From the NCBI GenBank assembly GCA_027946555.1, contig JAPEVC010000045.1, positions 62,001 through 126,000 of the forward strand: a stretch of DNA of 64,000 nt, read 5' to 3'. Positions 1-11,900 of this stretch are shown one piece after another; the stretch's first letter is position 1, and every line of letters starts with the position of its first letter. The DNA comes from Gnomoniopsis sp. IMI 355080. Its lineage: Eukaryota > Ascomycota > Sordariomycetes > Diaporthales > Gnomoniaceae. Position numbers and translations under genes: made by a program. The notes beneath the pieces are model-generated. The model saw nothing but the letters and a program-made list of their open reading frames with translations, was not told the DNA's origin and searched no databases.

Positions 1-1157
1 CGGCCGCATGGTGTGGAGTTTATGAAGAATTACTTTGGTCGCGGCGTGCATAGGTGACGAGTGCTTTCGGAAGGACGAGAGAAGACGTGATCACAGTATC
101 ATTTCTCTCTAGATATTTTAAAGTTCTGGCTCTGGGCTGGTGGTTGCAGATTGGACTTTGGGGAAACTTGGCGTCGCAAGGTCATGATAGACGAAACGGC
201 ATGTTCATGGCGCTTGGGAATGGATCCATTTCGTCGTAGAGCGCGGTCTTATGAATGTATGTATATGGTTATTGGTCTGACAGCTATCAATGTTAGACAA
301 TGTCTGGTGTCAAGCAGATGACCACACGGCGGGTCTTCCACCATGGTGTAAGTAAATTGACTGTTCATGCTGGGCGTTTTTTTCATATGTGAATTTCATT
401 ACACAATATGCTATGTATAGTACCTTGTATGCAGCTTGAAGAAGCAAGGTCGGAGACCTCCAATTGCCGACAGGTGAGGCTGTTACCCCACGCGGACCTG
501 GGACGCAGTCCTATTGGGGGAATGCAGGTGGTCAACGTGGAGATTTTCAGCCTCGTCTAAGTCGACCTAATGCAGGCACTCTCCACCTTGACAGAAACTT
601 TCACATGTTGACAAATCCAAACAATCGGCATACTTTTATCAACGGGCATGTTATCATCGCCCAGGCGGCCAGATTGCCATGAGCGTTGGAGTTTTCCGAA
701 TTTCCGGGAAAGGGTAAAAAAATGCGACCAGAGTGGGTCATCACGCCATGGGCTGCTTGGCCGACAAGGCCCAGTTGCAGGCCCGGTGTCGAGGCTGAGA
801 GCGACAGCGACATCGGATAGCAAGGAGCTTGGACCAGTAACTGACAGTGGTAGCGGCGCGGAAAGTGGACTCGACCGTGGATACGATAAATGAGTTCGTC
901 AGTTTCTTTCGGGATTCTGCGTGATTCTGTCCCTGCCGTCAGTCGGTCGTCGCGTATCTAATCTGCGGTGGGTACTCTCAACAATTCCCACTCTTCTACG
1001 CCCCTCTTTAGAGAAGCTCGCTCTCGTCTCAGATTGTCTTGCCTTCACCGCAAACGATCTCTCGTCCTCTTCCTCCTTTCCAAAAGACACCTCCCCTGCC
1101 AGCCGACTATCACGACACTTGGACATTCTAAGTCCCCCGTTCACATTATAACTCAAC
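1..1157. other. Gene-free left edge and peroxiredoxin upstream region
   Basis: No convincing coding region is seen. The open frames here are short, lack family motifs and overlap each other on both strands. The last 250 bases are pyrimidine-rich, as is common in fungal 5' untranslated regions, and lead into the start codon of the peroxiredoxin gene. A gene truncated by the left window edge cannot be excluded but is not visible. Confidence 0.5.
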
Positions 1158-1978
1158 ATGTCTACCAAGGCGTTTGTTCAGAAGCCCGCTCCCGGCTTCA
1201 CGGCCACCACCGTCTTTGAGCACGGCGAGTTCAAGGAGGTCTCCCTCTCTGACTACAAGGGCCAGTGGTGAGTACAGCCCAGCTTTGGTCATGCCGAATG
1301 CCCTTGCTGTATCACCATGATGCATCAACACAAACACACCCGCTCTCCTCGCTTCGGCCGTTTTAAGGCGGACTAGCTGGAGACCCCCCCAGAGTCCACG
1401 ATGAATGCTCACCAAGCCGTACCAGGGTCGTCCTCCTGTTCTACCCCATGGACTTCACCTTTGTCTGCCCCACCGAGATTCTCGCCTACAACGATGCCAT
1501 GCCCAAGTTCGAGAAGATCAACACCACCGTGCTGGGCGTCTCCACCGACAGCCACTTTACCCACCTGGCGTGGCGCGAGCGGCCCCGCAAGCAGGGCGGC
1601 CTGGGCGAGGACCTGAAGCTGCCGCTGGTGGCCGACAAGAACTTCAAGATCTCCCGCGACTACGGCGTGCTGATCGAGGAGGAGGGCATCGCCCTGCGTG
1701 GCCTTTTCATCATCGACCCCAAGGGCACCCTGCGCCAGATCACCGTCAACGACCTGCCCGTCGGCCGCAACGTCGACGAGACCCTGCGCCTTGTCGAGGC
1801 CTTCCAGTTCACCGACGAGCACGGCGAGGTCTGCCCCGCCGGCTGGCAGTCTGGCGGCGAGACCATGAAGGCTGACCCCAAGGGCAGCCTGGAGTACTTC
1901 TCCAAGGCCGGCAGTAAGTCGAGGCCCCTCAGCGAGGGCAACCCGTCCCCCATTGCAAAGAGGCCACGTATTGAGTAG
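1158..1978 (+). CDS. TSA1: Typical 2-Cys peroxiredoxin (thioredoxin peroxidase, Tsa1/Prx1 type)
   Basis: This enzyme reduces hydrogen peroxide and alkyl hydroperoxides with electrons from thioredoxin, normally in the cytosol. Exon 1 is 1158-1267. A GTGAGT...CAG intron spans 1268-1425, and exon 2 from 1426 gives a 220-residue protein. The peroxidatic cysteine lies in FVCPTEI and the resolving cysteine in GEVCPAGW, so this is the two-cysteine class. The GGLG loop and a C-terminal YF motif mark the eukaryotic form that is sensitive to over-oxidation. The ATG at 1158 gives the normal family N-terminus. The 3' end is uncertain. A perfect GTAAGT donor lies at 1914, just after the YF motif. Splicing to the CAG at 1995-1997 would replace the 22-residue basic tail (ending KRPRIE) by a short Ser-Asn end with stop at 2003-2005. 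Confidence 0.93.
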
Positions 1979-2755
1979 AGGTTCTTCCGAACAACAGGCA
2001 ACTAAAAGAAAAATGAAAATATCAATACGAAAATACGCAAAGACGTGACAGAAGATTTGGGAGGGACCGGAGGATAATGCATCGAGCACACGAAAAGCTT
2101 TTGGAGGATGTCTCTTTTTGTTTTTACCCTCGCATATGTTGTTTAGTTGATGAACAGACTGAGTATCGGCAGGAAAGCATGTGTGCCCGGCGTTTTCCCA
2201 GAAGGATGGATGGACATAGACCATAGAAGCTAGATCTCAAATCTACCTCCCCAGGTCTTTCGATCTGAACCCCATTCCTCGTACCAAAGCTGAGTGCTCT
2301 ACACTTCTTCTATCCCAATCTCTCTCCCATCCCCGGCCATCTCCATCAAGATCCTCAAGATGAGATTGCAAGACGTGCTGCGTCTCTATCGAAGTCTTGC
2401 TTGGCAAGCCTCTTTCCACCCCTTTGCCGGGTTCACCCTTTGCCGGGTTCATTCTTCCGAGTACATCTGCAATGGGTCCCAAGAAGTTGTCCAAACCACT
2501 TCTGCGGCCAGCTCCGAATGTTCGTCGCTCGATCGCAGGCAGCTGAGCACTTCCATCACGCGCAGCGTTGTTCCTCGACTGATCAAAACTCGGGCGCAGT
2601 GCTCAAACAATTCTGATAGCGGCCGCCCCGCAGCCCTCGTCTCTTGCTGAAAAGTGTCAAAAATCCATCGACATGATCAATCTTCGCTCTTTGCCAAAAA
2701 AAAAAAACGGCGTATCGTTTCTTTGCAATCTTCTGTCATTATGCTCTCGCCCTCG
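1979..2755. other. Intergenic region downstream of peroxiredoxin
   Basis: The first part is probably peroxiredoxin 3' untranslated sequence. The rest has a plus-strand open frame of about 118 codons near 2294-2650, but it has no recognisable domain and contains a short tandem duplication. I do not call it a gene. A run of 12 A lies at 2696-2707. Confidence 0.45.
2420..2451. repeat. Perfect 16-bp tandem duplication
   Basis: The unit ccctttgccgggttca occurs twice head to tail (2420-2435 and 2436-2451). The unit length is not a multiple of three, so it would shift any coding frame running through it, which argues against a gene here. Confidence 0.9.
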
Positions 2756-3025
2756 TTATCTTCGTGGCAACTCAAAGCTCATCTCCTCGAACCGACCGCT
2801 GCGGTCGGACATCATAGACGGCCGGTCGAGCCTGGACATTGAGAACCTCTCTTCGGATTCGATCAGGGCCTTCTCCGGGGGTGTGCGCGGAGGTGAGGGC
2901 AACGCCGGGTCGCGATCTCGCAAGGTGTCTCGGTAGGCATCGCCACCGTGGCCTGTGTAGCGGGTTGGTCGACCCGTGGACTTCCTCGTCTTGAACTTGT
3001 TTCGCATGCGCCGCCACCAACCCAT
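2756..3025 (-). CDS. Small basic protein, function unknown
   Basis: An 89-residue frame on the minus strand begins MGWWRRMRNKFKTRK. The N-terminal third is strongly basic, the middle is Pro-rich (PSPPRTPPEK), and the C-terminal third is Ser/Asp/Arg-rich. I do not recognise a family. It is listed because codon third positions are mostly G or C, like the certain genes in this window, and unlike the random frames nearby. The protein looks largely disordered; the N-terminal Trp/Arg cluster could bind membranes or nucleic acid, but this is speculation. It may instead be one exon of a larger gene. Confidence 0.45.
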   Translation of the reverse strand: MGWWRRMRNKFKTRKSTGRPTRYTGHGGDAYRDTLRDRDPALPSPPRTPPEKALIESEERFSMSRLDRPSMMSDRSGRFEEMSFELPRR

Positions 3026-5336
3026 TGCTTGCTACTGTTTTGTCCTTCTCAACTTCGCGTGCGCGTGAGTGTGGCACTTGGGGGGCTCGGGGCGGGTTTC
3101 GTGTCTTGGAAGAAAATGGCGTGAAATAACGAGTGAGTGACTAGGTACTGAGAGATGATGCCGTTGTTAATATTGCTGTTATTGTTGGAGGAGGGGAAGT
3201 AGGACCTGATCGACGGGCCACAAAGACTGGGTCGATGTCGCAGGTTAGCACAAGTCTAAAATAAGTCATGTAAAGTACCATAATTGAGGATCCATGATCG
3301 GCTGCTGTGCCTGCAAACTCATTTCGTGCTGGCCCAGCCTATCCCGTTGATATGCTGCGATGCATGAACGAAGCTGGTGTGCTGGCAAGGACCCTCCCAG
3401 AGCCCCTCCGAGTCGACGTCACCGCCATTAATGTCCTAGTCATCAACTTGCCACGCGTTCACTGAGAATAGCAGTCCCAAAGTAACCTTGCCCTGAGGGG
3501 GTGGAGGTGCGAAGTTGATCTGCTCATCCGAACCGAGTGGGTCGATCATATGTTGAGGAACCTATACCGAAAAAAAATTTAAAAAATCCAATACGAGGTA
3601 CGGCAGTGGCATGCGGAGAATTAGTTGCCTACCTATAAATAATTAGTGAGAGTTCTGTCTTGTGTGTGTGATTCTCTGTGACTGTTACCCGCCTTTTGGG
3701 GGGATCTACTAAGCCTTCAGGGAGGGCCCCCGGGGAGCTGGCCTTAGATATAGTGTTGTTTCGGCCCCGTTTCAACGGTTGATCTTATGTCAAACAGCGA
3801 AACGGCCCAAATTTGATGAGCCTCATTCAACACAGATTGATGGCACCATACGTGGGAAAACGAAGCAAATTTCAACATCAGCCAACGAAATCAATATATC
3901 AACATGGAAATGCTCTTCTAGGCTCCGGAATGGCTGTTTGCCTCCGGTCCCAAGGATCTTGCTCGCTCACCCAGGTAGATGGATAGCGTGGCTTCGCCTC
4001 GACAAGCAATATTCTAGTGCTGGAAAAGGTTTGGAATTATCTGAGATTATCTCTGAGATCTTAGCCCCCGGCCAATATGGTGATGGGCTTCGTCCTTTGG
4101 GTCGGCAGAAGCAATGAGTAACCGAGCAGTGAGGCCTGTCCATTGACAACAGGTCAGCAACACTATGGGGTTCTGTCACTGATCCTATTCGTCAGTAATG
4201 ATTAGGGATTAGATGATTTGCATTACTTCTCACTGTCAAAGCCATCAACTCACATCTGTAGTATGTACCAAGGCCCATACGTACCGCCTGTTCTTAAGAG
4301 GTTCCCGATACATATCAAGTGACAGATACTAGTCATCCCTCGAGAGCGTCTTCTTAAAATCTATGAGGGTCACTGGACTTGGAACAAATAGTTCTACACT
4401 AAGCTCTTGGTGATCGTTAAGGGTGACGATGTTGCGTGATCTAAAGGCCTTCGATGGATTGTTCGGGCGAGCTATATACTACATGCCACCACCAGTGGTA
4501 GAAGCCGAAACCTACGTTCATAGGTATCAAATCTGCAAATTCCTTCACCCTTCGGGGAATATGGCCTAATTGGAAGGCGACAGACTCACAAACGACCAGT
4601 GCCTGCATTTCGTCCTGTAGTGGGGCTTTCGCTTCAGCCTTCAAAACCGGCCCGTGTCGAAGTCTCCCTCATTGTTTTTGGACTGTACTCTGGAATATGA
4701 TGTTGAAATTCCTTATCCATTTTCTTTCTGACTGTCTCAGCCTTCTTACCCTTTTTGAGTCTTCATCTCTTGCGATCTCAAATGCAAGTGTTGTGGTTGT
4801 GAAGGATTGCTTCACGTGTCGAAACGCGTTTACTGCCCAATTTAGCGCGGCAGATCGCAAAGGAAATGCAGAAAAAGGCTGGAAATCTGAGAATGCAATG
4901 ATTCCTGAGCTGAATCACACCGGTCGAATAAGCTATGAAAATCATGCGTGGTCGGACTTTTGTGAAAGATACGAACGCTTGTCGCTGTCTCGTCGAGTCG
5001 TCCTCACGGGCGTGGAACTGCTACCTTCCATCAATATGAGCCTTGCGAAGTTGATTTATGATCTAGGAGATGGCGTGAGTGGAAAAACGCGTCATCAAGA
5101 CGAATACACGGCAAGTCGAGGAATTATCAGTGGCGGATTTCAGACACACAGTGGAATTCGGTCACCGAGTCCTCGCCTCTGCCAAAGACCTCGGGACCTG
5201 CCTCATTGAGCGTGAGAAGGTTCTGAGTAAAATTGAGTGTATGTCCACATGTCCAAACGTTAATTCTAAATCTCTGACAATCTTTCGCACTCGCTTACTT
5301 TACTACTTTGGCAGCTTTTGTTTGCCCGTGGTCACG
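3026..5336. other. Gene-poor region upstream of the CE5 esterase
   Basis: No supported gene is seen over 2.3 kb. The largest plus frame (about 170 codons, 4697-5209) has no signal for a known domain and does not show the GC-rich third positions of the real genes. The last few hundred bases must hold the promoter of the secreted esterase; I saw no clear TATA box there. Confidence 0.45.
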
Positions 5337-6371
5337 ATGTTGAGCAACATTCTCAGCCTCAGCCTCGTGCTCGGCCTCGGCGTAATGTCCGTGGCTTCAG
5401 CTGATTGCTCATCCTTGACATGTACGACATCAGGCGGCCATATCATCGTCAGCCGCGAGAGTGACGCTCCTGCGGGTACGAGTGCAATGAACATTATCGC
5501 GTTGGGTGTTACGAATCAATGCGCTGGATCCGATATTGCTGAAGTGCCGTACCCGGCTATGATTGACTCATACACGACGTCTGAGCAGGAGGGCGTTGGA
5601 AACCTTACAGAGCTTGTGTTGGAATACCAGGAATGTTGTCCAGACTCCCAGATCGTCCTGTTGGGATATTCTCAGGTATGGATGGGGTCATCTTCCGGGA
5701 CCTTCCATGACGCTCAATACTGACGAATAATTCCACAGGGCGCGCAAGTCACCATGGACTTTCTCTGCGGCACCACTGAGACAGGCTTTCCTACAACTGA
5801 AGCATATGCGAGCAATGTGACTGACAACAGTAGGTGCTGCTTTCAAAAGTTGGAAAAAAGCACACTTGCTGACATTCATGTAACACAAAGTTGCTTCGAT
5901 TGTCCTGTACGGAGACCCAAGTTTCGTCAAAGATCTGTCCTGGGACCAAGGAACTGCCAACAATACCAGCTTTTTCCCACGTCAGGATAATACGGCCTGC
6001 GATCCTGTCGCCGACCAACGTAAGTGCTCAGTGCTGACCAACTGCTGCTCTTACCCTCATGTCGAGTCTTGCCTGCGAATGCAGACTGATAAAATACCAC
6101 TAGTTGTGTCCTATTGTGACTACAACGATTACTATTGCGACAGTGTTTGTATTTTTCTTTGCTTTCGAATCCAGCTAGCTTATATCTGCTTCAGGCTCTC
6201 GATAACAATCTCTATGGGATCATCCGTGGCCCCGCAGATTAAGCATGGTGTTTTAATGGACAGGCAAGCTAACAAACGTCACAGGGTACAAGCGTGGAGG
6301 TCCATGCTTCCTACGTCGAGAGATACCATACAGAATCGATCGCTTACATCTTGTCGACATTGGATTGTTGA
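5337..6371 (+). CDS. Secreted CE5 esterase (cutinase / acetylxylan esterase family)
   Basis: A secreted alpha/beta-hydrolase that cleaves ester bonds in cutin or acetylated xylan. I read five exons: 5337-5675, 5739-5829, 5891-6019, 6104-6144 and 6285-6371, giving 228 residues, normal for the family. A signal peptide covers about residues 1-21. The nucleophile motif GYSQG (Ser112) is split by intron 1 between Gln and Gly. The C-x3-D-x2-C pattern around residues 191-198 supplies the catalytic Asp195, and His207 lies in VEVHASY, completing the triad. Several cysteines fit the disulfides of the family. The last intron uses a weak GTTTGT donor, so that junction is the least certain. The C-terminal exon matches the family closely. 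I cannot tell cutinase from acetylxylan esterase by motif alone; the YCD..DYYC segment resembles acetylxylan esterases. Confidence 0.88.
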
Positions 6372-7462
6372 ATGATCCCGATGCTTGTGGAAGCGGCCTT
6401 ATTTTTCTGAGACCAGGCGACAAAGATAGAACATGTAGACCACAAAATAACACATGCTTACCGGCTCCAAAGTCCGCCTGGGTGAAGATCCGCATAGACA
6501 GCATCGATTTTATGCGGTAGTCAACTTGTCATTGTCCTCTCTGGCTGGTAGTCTTCGCACCAAAATTGCGAAACGCGCACCGTTGCAATTGGTGTCTTGG
6601 GAAGAGTCAAAAAGCACACAGCCGACGGGCCGTGCAGTCATGGAACCAGCAGGTGTGTGTATAGGTAAGTATGGGATATCGTTGGGCCTCAGTTTGAGTT
6701 ACACCAATGGTACTAGCCGAAAGTCATCGGATGTATATGCCATATAATGCAACTCGAAAGCAGGGAAATCTTCCGCTCGTGTTGCTTCTTCCAACCTAGG
6801 GTCTTGCTAGGTATTGCAAGGGCCCTGGATTCCAAGAATTCTATCTCGTCCTAACAATCGTCGAGGCCATGTAACCATGCGCTTACATAGTAAGCTCTTG
6901 CCTTAAGGGACCCACAAACCAAACAAATATCGTCCTGTGGATCAAGAGTGTGTATCTGTGCACCTGTAATGAATCGCCATGATCCCTGTTGACAGAATTC
7001 ATAGTGTCTTCCTTGTATCAACGACCGCCCAAACAAGTTACAACTTCCCGAGTCTTCCAACGTCAGAGCAGGTGCGCTTTGAAACTGGGCCGTTGGTAAG
7101 AGCCTGGGTCCATCCCAAGAATAGACAAAAGCAACCTTTATATTTTCACCATTGGTGCCCAAAGAGATACGAAAGCTTAACAGTGGGCTGATACGACGAC
7201 TCGGCTGATGAGAAGTGACACTTCAGATATGTCATGATCGTTAATCTTATGGTCATCGTCTGTCCATAATGTCTACGATGATACCCTGGATGACCTTTTA
7301 TACTTGATACTAAAGCAGAGCCCCAGTACCTCAAACTTCACTCTCATTGCCAACCCAATTTTTCTTCTTCTTCATGTGAACAGTCCTCTTTTCCCCAGTA
7401 ATCGCCCACAGCTAGACCTATCTCCAGCGCCGCCCCCGTTACTGCCATTTACTACATAGACA
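6372..7462. other. Intergenic region
   Basis: No supported gene. Open frames on both strands are short and without motifs. The last 100 bases are pyrimidine-rich and precede the start codon at 7463. Confidence 0.45.
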
Positions 7463-8257
7463 ATGGCCCAAACTGTGCCACCACCCATCGGAGTGTCGCC
7501 CCGTAGTGGAGAGAAAGAACGCCGCCACAGGGAGAGAGAAGACAAACACATCAAGACCGACAGAGGTCGAAGTCGCGCACAGGTCGATCATCATGATGGT
7601 GAGGATCTAGTCGACTACATCCACGAGCGCGACCGTCTACCCCGGCCCACGCTCAAGCACCGCGAATCCAGCCGCGAGGGCAGACGTCGCCACGAATACC
7701 GCTACTACGAACCCCAATCCCAGCAGCAGCAGCAGCAGCAGCAACGCGGCGGCCGTCCGCCGCGTGCGCGGAGCGCAGAGCGCCGATCAAAACCCCCACG
7801 ATCCTCTCGCGATGCAAACTATGATGATCGTAGCGCAGCACGGCCGAGGAGGCGAATGTCAATGAGTGCTGCCGTCGGCGATGACGACGACGACGACGAC
7901 GACGACCGGAGGGAGAATCGCCGACGAGATACCAGGGGTAGTGGCGCTGGGGGGCGACGACGCCGGGTCAGCTTCGTCGATGGCAACACAGGCAAGAAAC
8001 GATCAGTCGCCCAGAATCTGGGCAAGGCGGCCATCACAGCTGGGGCGTTCGAGGCGGTTAGGCAGCGAGGCAAGGACGGCGACAATGGTGGAGCTTGGAA
8101 GAGGGTCGCCACGGCTGCGCTGGGCGCCGCGGCAATCGATGCTGCTGCTGCCAAGGTTCGCGGTAGGGATCCGAGGGACCGAGGCAAGAAGGAGACGCTT
8201 GGAGCGTCGCTGGGAGGTCTAGTGGTTGAGGGGTTGGTCCATAGAATCAAGACGTAG
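7463..8257 (+). CDS. Disordered Arg/Gln/Asp-rich protein with Ala/Gly-rich C-terminus, function unknown
   Basis: A single-exon frame of 264 residues with a good start context (acaATGg). The first 170 residues are low complexity: charged RRHRERE-type stretches, eight consecutive Gln near residue 90 and nine consecutive Asp near residue 145. The last 90 residues are different. They form two Ala/Gly-rich helical-looking segments (NLGKAAITAGAFEAV and RVATAALGAAAIDAA), then a Gly-rich end (LGASLGGLVVEGLVHRIK). Such Gly/Ala segments occur in fungal proteins that associate with membranes through small-residue zippers, but no function can be named. The reverse strand is also open over part of the gene, a side effect of the triplet repeats. 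Confidence 0.7.
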   Translation: MAQTVPPPIGVSPRSGEKERRHREREDKHIKTDRGRSRAQVDHHDGEDLVDYIHERDRLPRPTLKHRESSREGRRRHEYRYYEPQSQQQQQQQQRGGRPPRARSAERRSKPPRSSRDANYDDRSAARPRRRMSMSAAVGDDDDDDDDDRRENRRRDTRGSGAGGRRRRVSFVDGNTGKKRSVAQNLGKAAITAGAFEAVRQRGKDGDNGGAWKRVATAALGAAAIDAAAAKVRGRDPRDRGKKETLGASLGGLVVEGLVHRIKT

Positions 8258-8913
8258 AGATAACGTCGACTCTGTTGTGGTGTGTGACGACTGTCAGACA
8301 ACGGCTTTGTGTTATTGGAGGAGTCAAGAGATAAAAAAGGAGACGTAAAATGAAGATTATGGGCAAAAGATTGGACAGCAGGGTGAAACAGGATAGAGAA
8401 AAGCATCATCACTTGCAATTAATTACCAACGTTACCATCTGCTCCACTGACTTGACCGATTTGAGCACGAGCTTGGACTTGAATAAATAGGAAGGGGAAG
8501 AGGACCCAATTGTTTCTTCTAGACAAACGCTTGAGAGCCATCCGTTCTTGTTGTCACAAGAATACAAGACGACCTCTTTACCGCTGGCATCTACTGCCAC
8601 AATGTGATGGCACCATTGGAAGCTAGGAAACTTTCAGAAATGCTGAACATGACCATAGAAAACAACCCACCAACCAGCCGTCAAAAGTCGTAGACCGTGT
8701 ATCACACCAAAACGCCCTGATGGTATCCGCGCAAAACAGGACAAAAAAGCACCAGTACCCAGAACTCGTCCCATTCGTTAGTCACGCATGTTTGTACAAC
8801 TTCGAACCATTACATCTATCCCCCATCCAGGCTGTCTCAGTCTGATGGCTAAAGGCCAGCGCTCTCACACTGTCTCTTTTGCCTAAAGCAATGTGCCATA
8901 CGCCAGCTTGAAC
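8258..8913. other. Convergent intergenic region
   Basis: This stretch separates two genes whose 3' ends face each other, so it is expected to hold only 3' untranslated sequence. No supported gene is seen. Confidence 0.5.
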
Positions 8914-11900
8914 TCATGAGGATTCAGTGTTGTTGGAAGCAGCAGCAACACTGGTCGCACGATCAACCTCAGAGGTAGCGTCAACTGTTGCCGCAACCTC
9001 CTCCCACCAATCGCCATGTGAGTCCCTATCCACGGCGCCAACCTTGGTCATCTCTTCGACCATATCGCGCACCCGATCCACAAATTCGCCGAGTCCTGAG
9101 CTTGCCAGCTTTTCTCCTGCGGAGTTCGCGATCTTATTTTGTTCACTGATACTGCCGGCTGCCATACGAGCAGTGATGTGATCGCGCAATCGCTTGAGAA
9201 GCAACCTCAAAACAGGCTGGGTAGGGTCGTGAGCTGTGGGTTCCCATTGGGCGTAGGGGTCGGGTTGGGTCGAATTGGTCAATTCCATATGAGCAGCAAT
9301 GAGCTTCTGCACGAACCCACGAAGATGGGTCCTGATCGCAGGAGGCATCGACCGTCCAGCTTCAAGAGCGGCCATGACTCCATTGACAGCGACTTCTTCT
9401 GTTTCAGCGGTCTCTAGCACTGTCTCGATACGAAGAGCCTCAGATTTCCATGGCGCACGAACATTCCGCTTGAGCAAGTTCTTGCATTGAAGAAGGATGC
9501 TGCAAGTCGTCACCATTGTCCGAGTGAGTTTGCCATACTTTACAACGCGCTTGTAGTCAAGGTGCAGCATCTCAGGAACCTGTCCATACCGCATTTTGAC
9601 AGGTTGAGTGAAGACACCGACAAGCATGTGGGCATAGATCTTCTCGGCTGTAGGTCGGTTTTTGGGATGGTTGATCTGTTCCGGATCGCGACGACTGATC
9701 TCAGCGACAACTTTGTTCTTCGCCGCACGCCAGGCGGTCTCAGCTGCGAACAAGGTGTGTTCACGCTGCTGTATTGAAGTCGCAAATGCCTTTGCTTCGT
9801 ATTCAGCCGCGGACTCTAATAGATGGGGAGCAACCATGCTAAGAAGGTAATTGGCATGGTCGCCCAGCATAACGTCGATGAAAAGTATGAGAGATTCCAT
9901 GCGGTCAACGTAATCGCCTTGGCCCAATTTTTCGACCAGTTCCCTCATTTCGTTGTCCCTGAATTCGGCGCACATTTTAGGCAGAACTGTGCACATTGCA
10001 GCGAAGAAGTTTTCATAGGAGAAAGAGCCGTTCTCGAGCCTTGACTTGAACTGTTCGACGTCCAAGATCTCCCTTATGAAGCTGTAAAGTGGGTGCGGAG
10101 GCTTGATGAGCCTTAGTAATTTGTCGCGGATATGTTCAGCGACTCTGATGAGCTGATGAAAGTGAATCTCTCGCGACAAAGCATCGCCGTGCATGGTAGC
10201 CCGCATCTGATCGAGATATGGCCTGAGTGCCTCTGTCTCTGCTTCTAGGAAGTCTTCTGCACTGACACGATACTCTTTGTTGATGGCCAATTCGTGGACG
10301 ACGATGCGGTTGTCCGGTAAGAGTTTCCCTTTGGTGGAGGCCTTCGCTTCGCTTGTGTTGCGCGCGGGGGTGGACGGGGGAGTAAGGTAAACAACAAATG
10401 GCACATTTGCAGGAGCCTCGCCTGCAGTGTGACTAGACTGATCCGCAGCACCAAGGTCAGCCATGGCAGACTCGGGTGTCATAGACTGTTCGACAATCCG
10501 TGGCCTCCGTTCTGCCTTCTTTTCGGCCCTGGCCTTACGAGCGTGCAGCACGGCATAGCGGATTGCCTTGGAGCCCTTTTCTTTCCCAAGTAGCTTCTTG
10601 ATCCTGACGATCAGCATTTCTTGATTTGGCCCAATGCTTTCTTTGTACTGTTCTACAACAGCGGGCTCGCTCGTATCCTTCACATGCTCGATAAGGGCGT
10701 CGAGTTCCACAAGCTGCTTCAGCATACCGTTGACCAAAGCGTGCTTATCCCGGGACTGCCAATTGAGGAATGCCGACTCGAAAGAGGTATAGACGTTAGA
10801 CAGCGCATCCCCCAACGTCGGCGGGACAGTATAGTTGTTGTGCCGTGTCAGGCGGGACAAAATATTCTCGAATGTGATGAGGAGATCCTTGGCTTTGGAG
10901 ATAAGCTCTTGGACCATAGGGTTAGCCAAATCGTCCCTAGCGAGTAGCTGCGACGAAGAGGCAGGGTCTTGGGTGCCAAGAGTATAGGTATTGCTGAGGA
11001 CCTGCATGGGATGGCCTAGAATCAGAAATGCGCCGAGGAAACACTTGACCGCCTTCATCTGGTCCACGGAGTCAGACCTGCCCTTCCGCAGGCCGCATAT
11101 GCCGAGAACGCGCGCTGTCGCTACAATAACTCGCTGTTGCTGGAGCATATCCGTAACTTCATCGTAGGGCGTGGCTCCAACGCCGTCGATGGTCAAGCCC
11201 AACTGAGAAAACTCGCTGACAGCTCTCCTCTTGGTATTAGAGCGCCACCAGGTTTGCAACCTGCAGACGGCGGCGTCTTCGGCGAGAGGTTGTGACTCGG
11301 TCTCCTTGACCTCTTTCAGGTATGGCAAAGACTCTTCCGACTTCTTGGTGCCCAGACTGGAGCCCCTGGCCCTTGGCGATTGTTTCCTGAGTTCTTCCCG
11401 GCGCCTTTCGGCTTCAGCTTGACGCTCCTCCATCTGCTGACGCATCTTTTGTAGCTCCAGCTCGCGTTTGCCCTTGGTACTCTCGGCAATAGCCTTGGCC
11501 CTCTTGACCTCCTCGGCACACGCAGCGGCGATCTCTTTTAGGTTGCGTTCTCGGGTCAGCGCTGCGGCAAGAGCCCTTTCTTCCGAGAGTGCTATTGTGC
11601 GCTCTTTGGCGATGGCAGCGCGTATGCGGACCTTTTCCACATGAGCGGCGCGATCCGCCAAACGCTTTTGGCGATCTTTGAGAATGGCATCCCTGCGCTG
11701 GTGATTGGCAACGTGCTTGCTCTCAGGGCCCTTGGCGGATGGGGATGTGAGAGACTGAAGAGAGGATATGGAATTCCGGCGGGAGGAGGCAGCGGAGCCT
11801 TTCCGCCGGGTCTGGGAAGGGCGATAGAAGCGTGCAGCAAGATGCGGCGGAGGAGTGTAAACGCGAGGTGGGTCATCGGGCACGCGCAGGTCGAGGGCTT

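Noticed and set aside
1..7. Half NotI site (CGGCCGC) at the first bases as a vector junction
   Set aside because: Natural GC-rich sites also occur internally (near 2620); no vector sequence follows.
1409..2224. 271-codon minus-strand frame antisense to the peroxiredoxin
   Set aside because: It is the mirror frame of a GC-rich gene with strong codon bias; the sense gene has clear catalytic motifs.
2294..2650. 118-codon plus-strand frame
   Set aside because: Contains a 16-bp tandem duplication that shifts frame between copies and has no recognisable domain.
4697..5209. 170-codon plus-strand open frame before the CE5 esterase
   Set aside because: No domain, no third-position GC bias, starts with a hydrophobic run but continues as random-looking sequence; stops just before the esterase leader.
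7819..8418. 199-codon minus-strand frame opposite the Q/D/R-rich gene
   Set aside because: Low-complexity Ser stretch is the complement of the GAC repeat; extends past the end of the sense gene without any motif.
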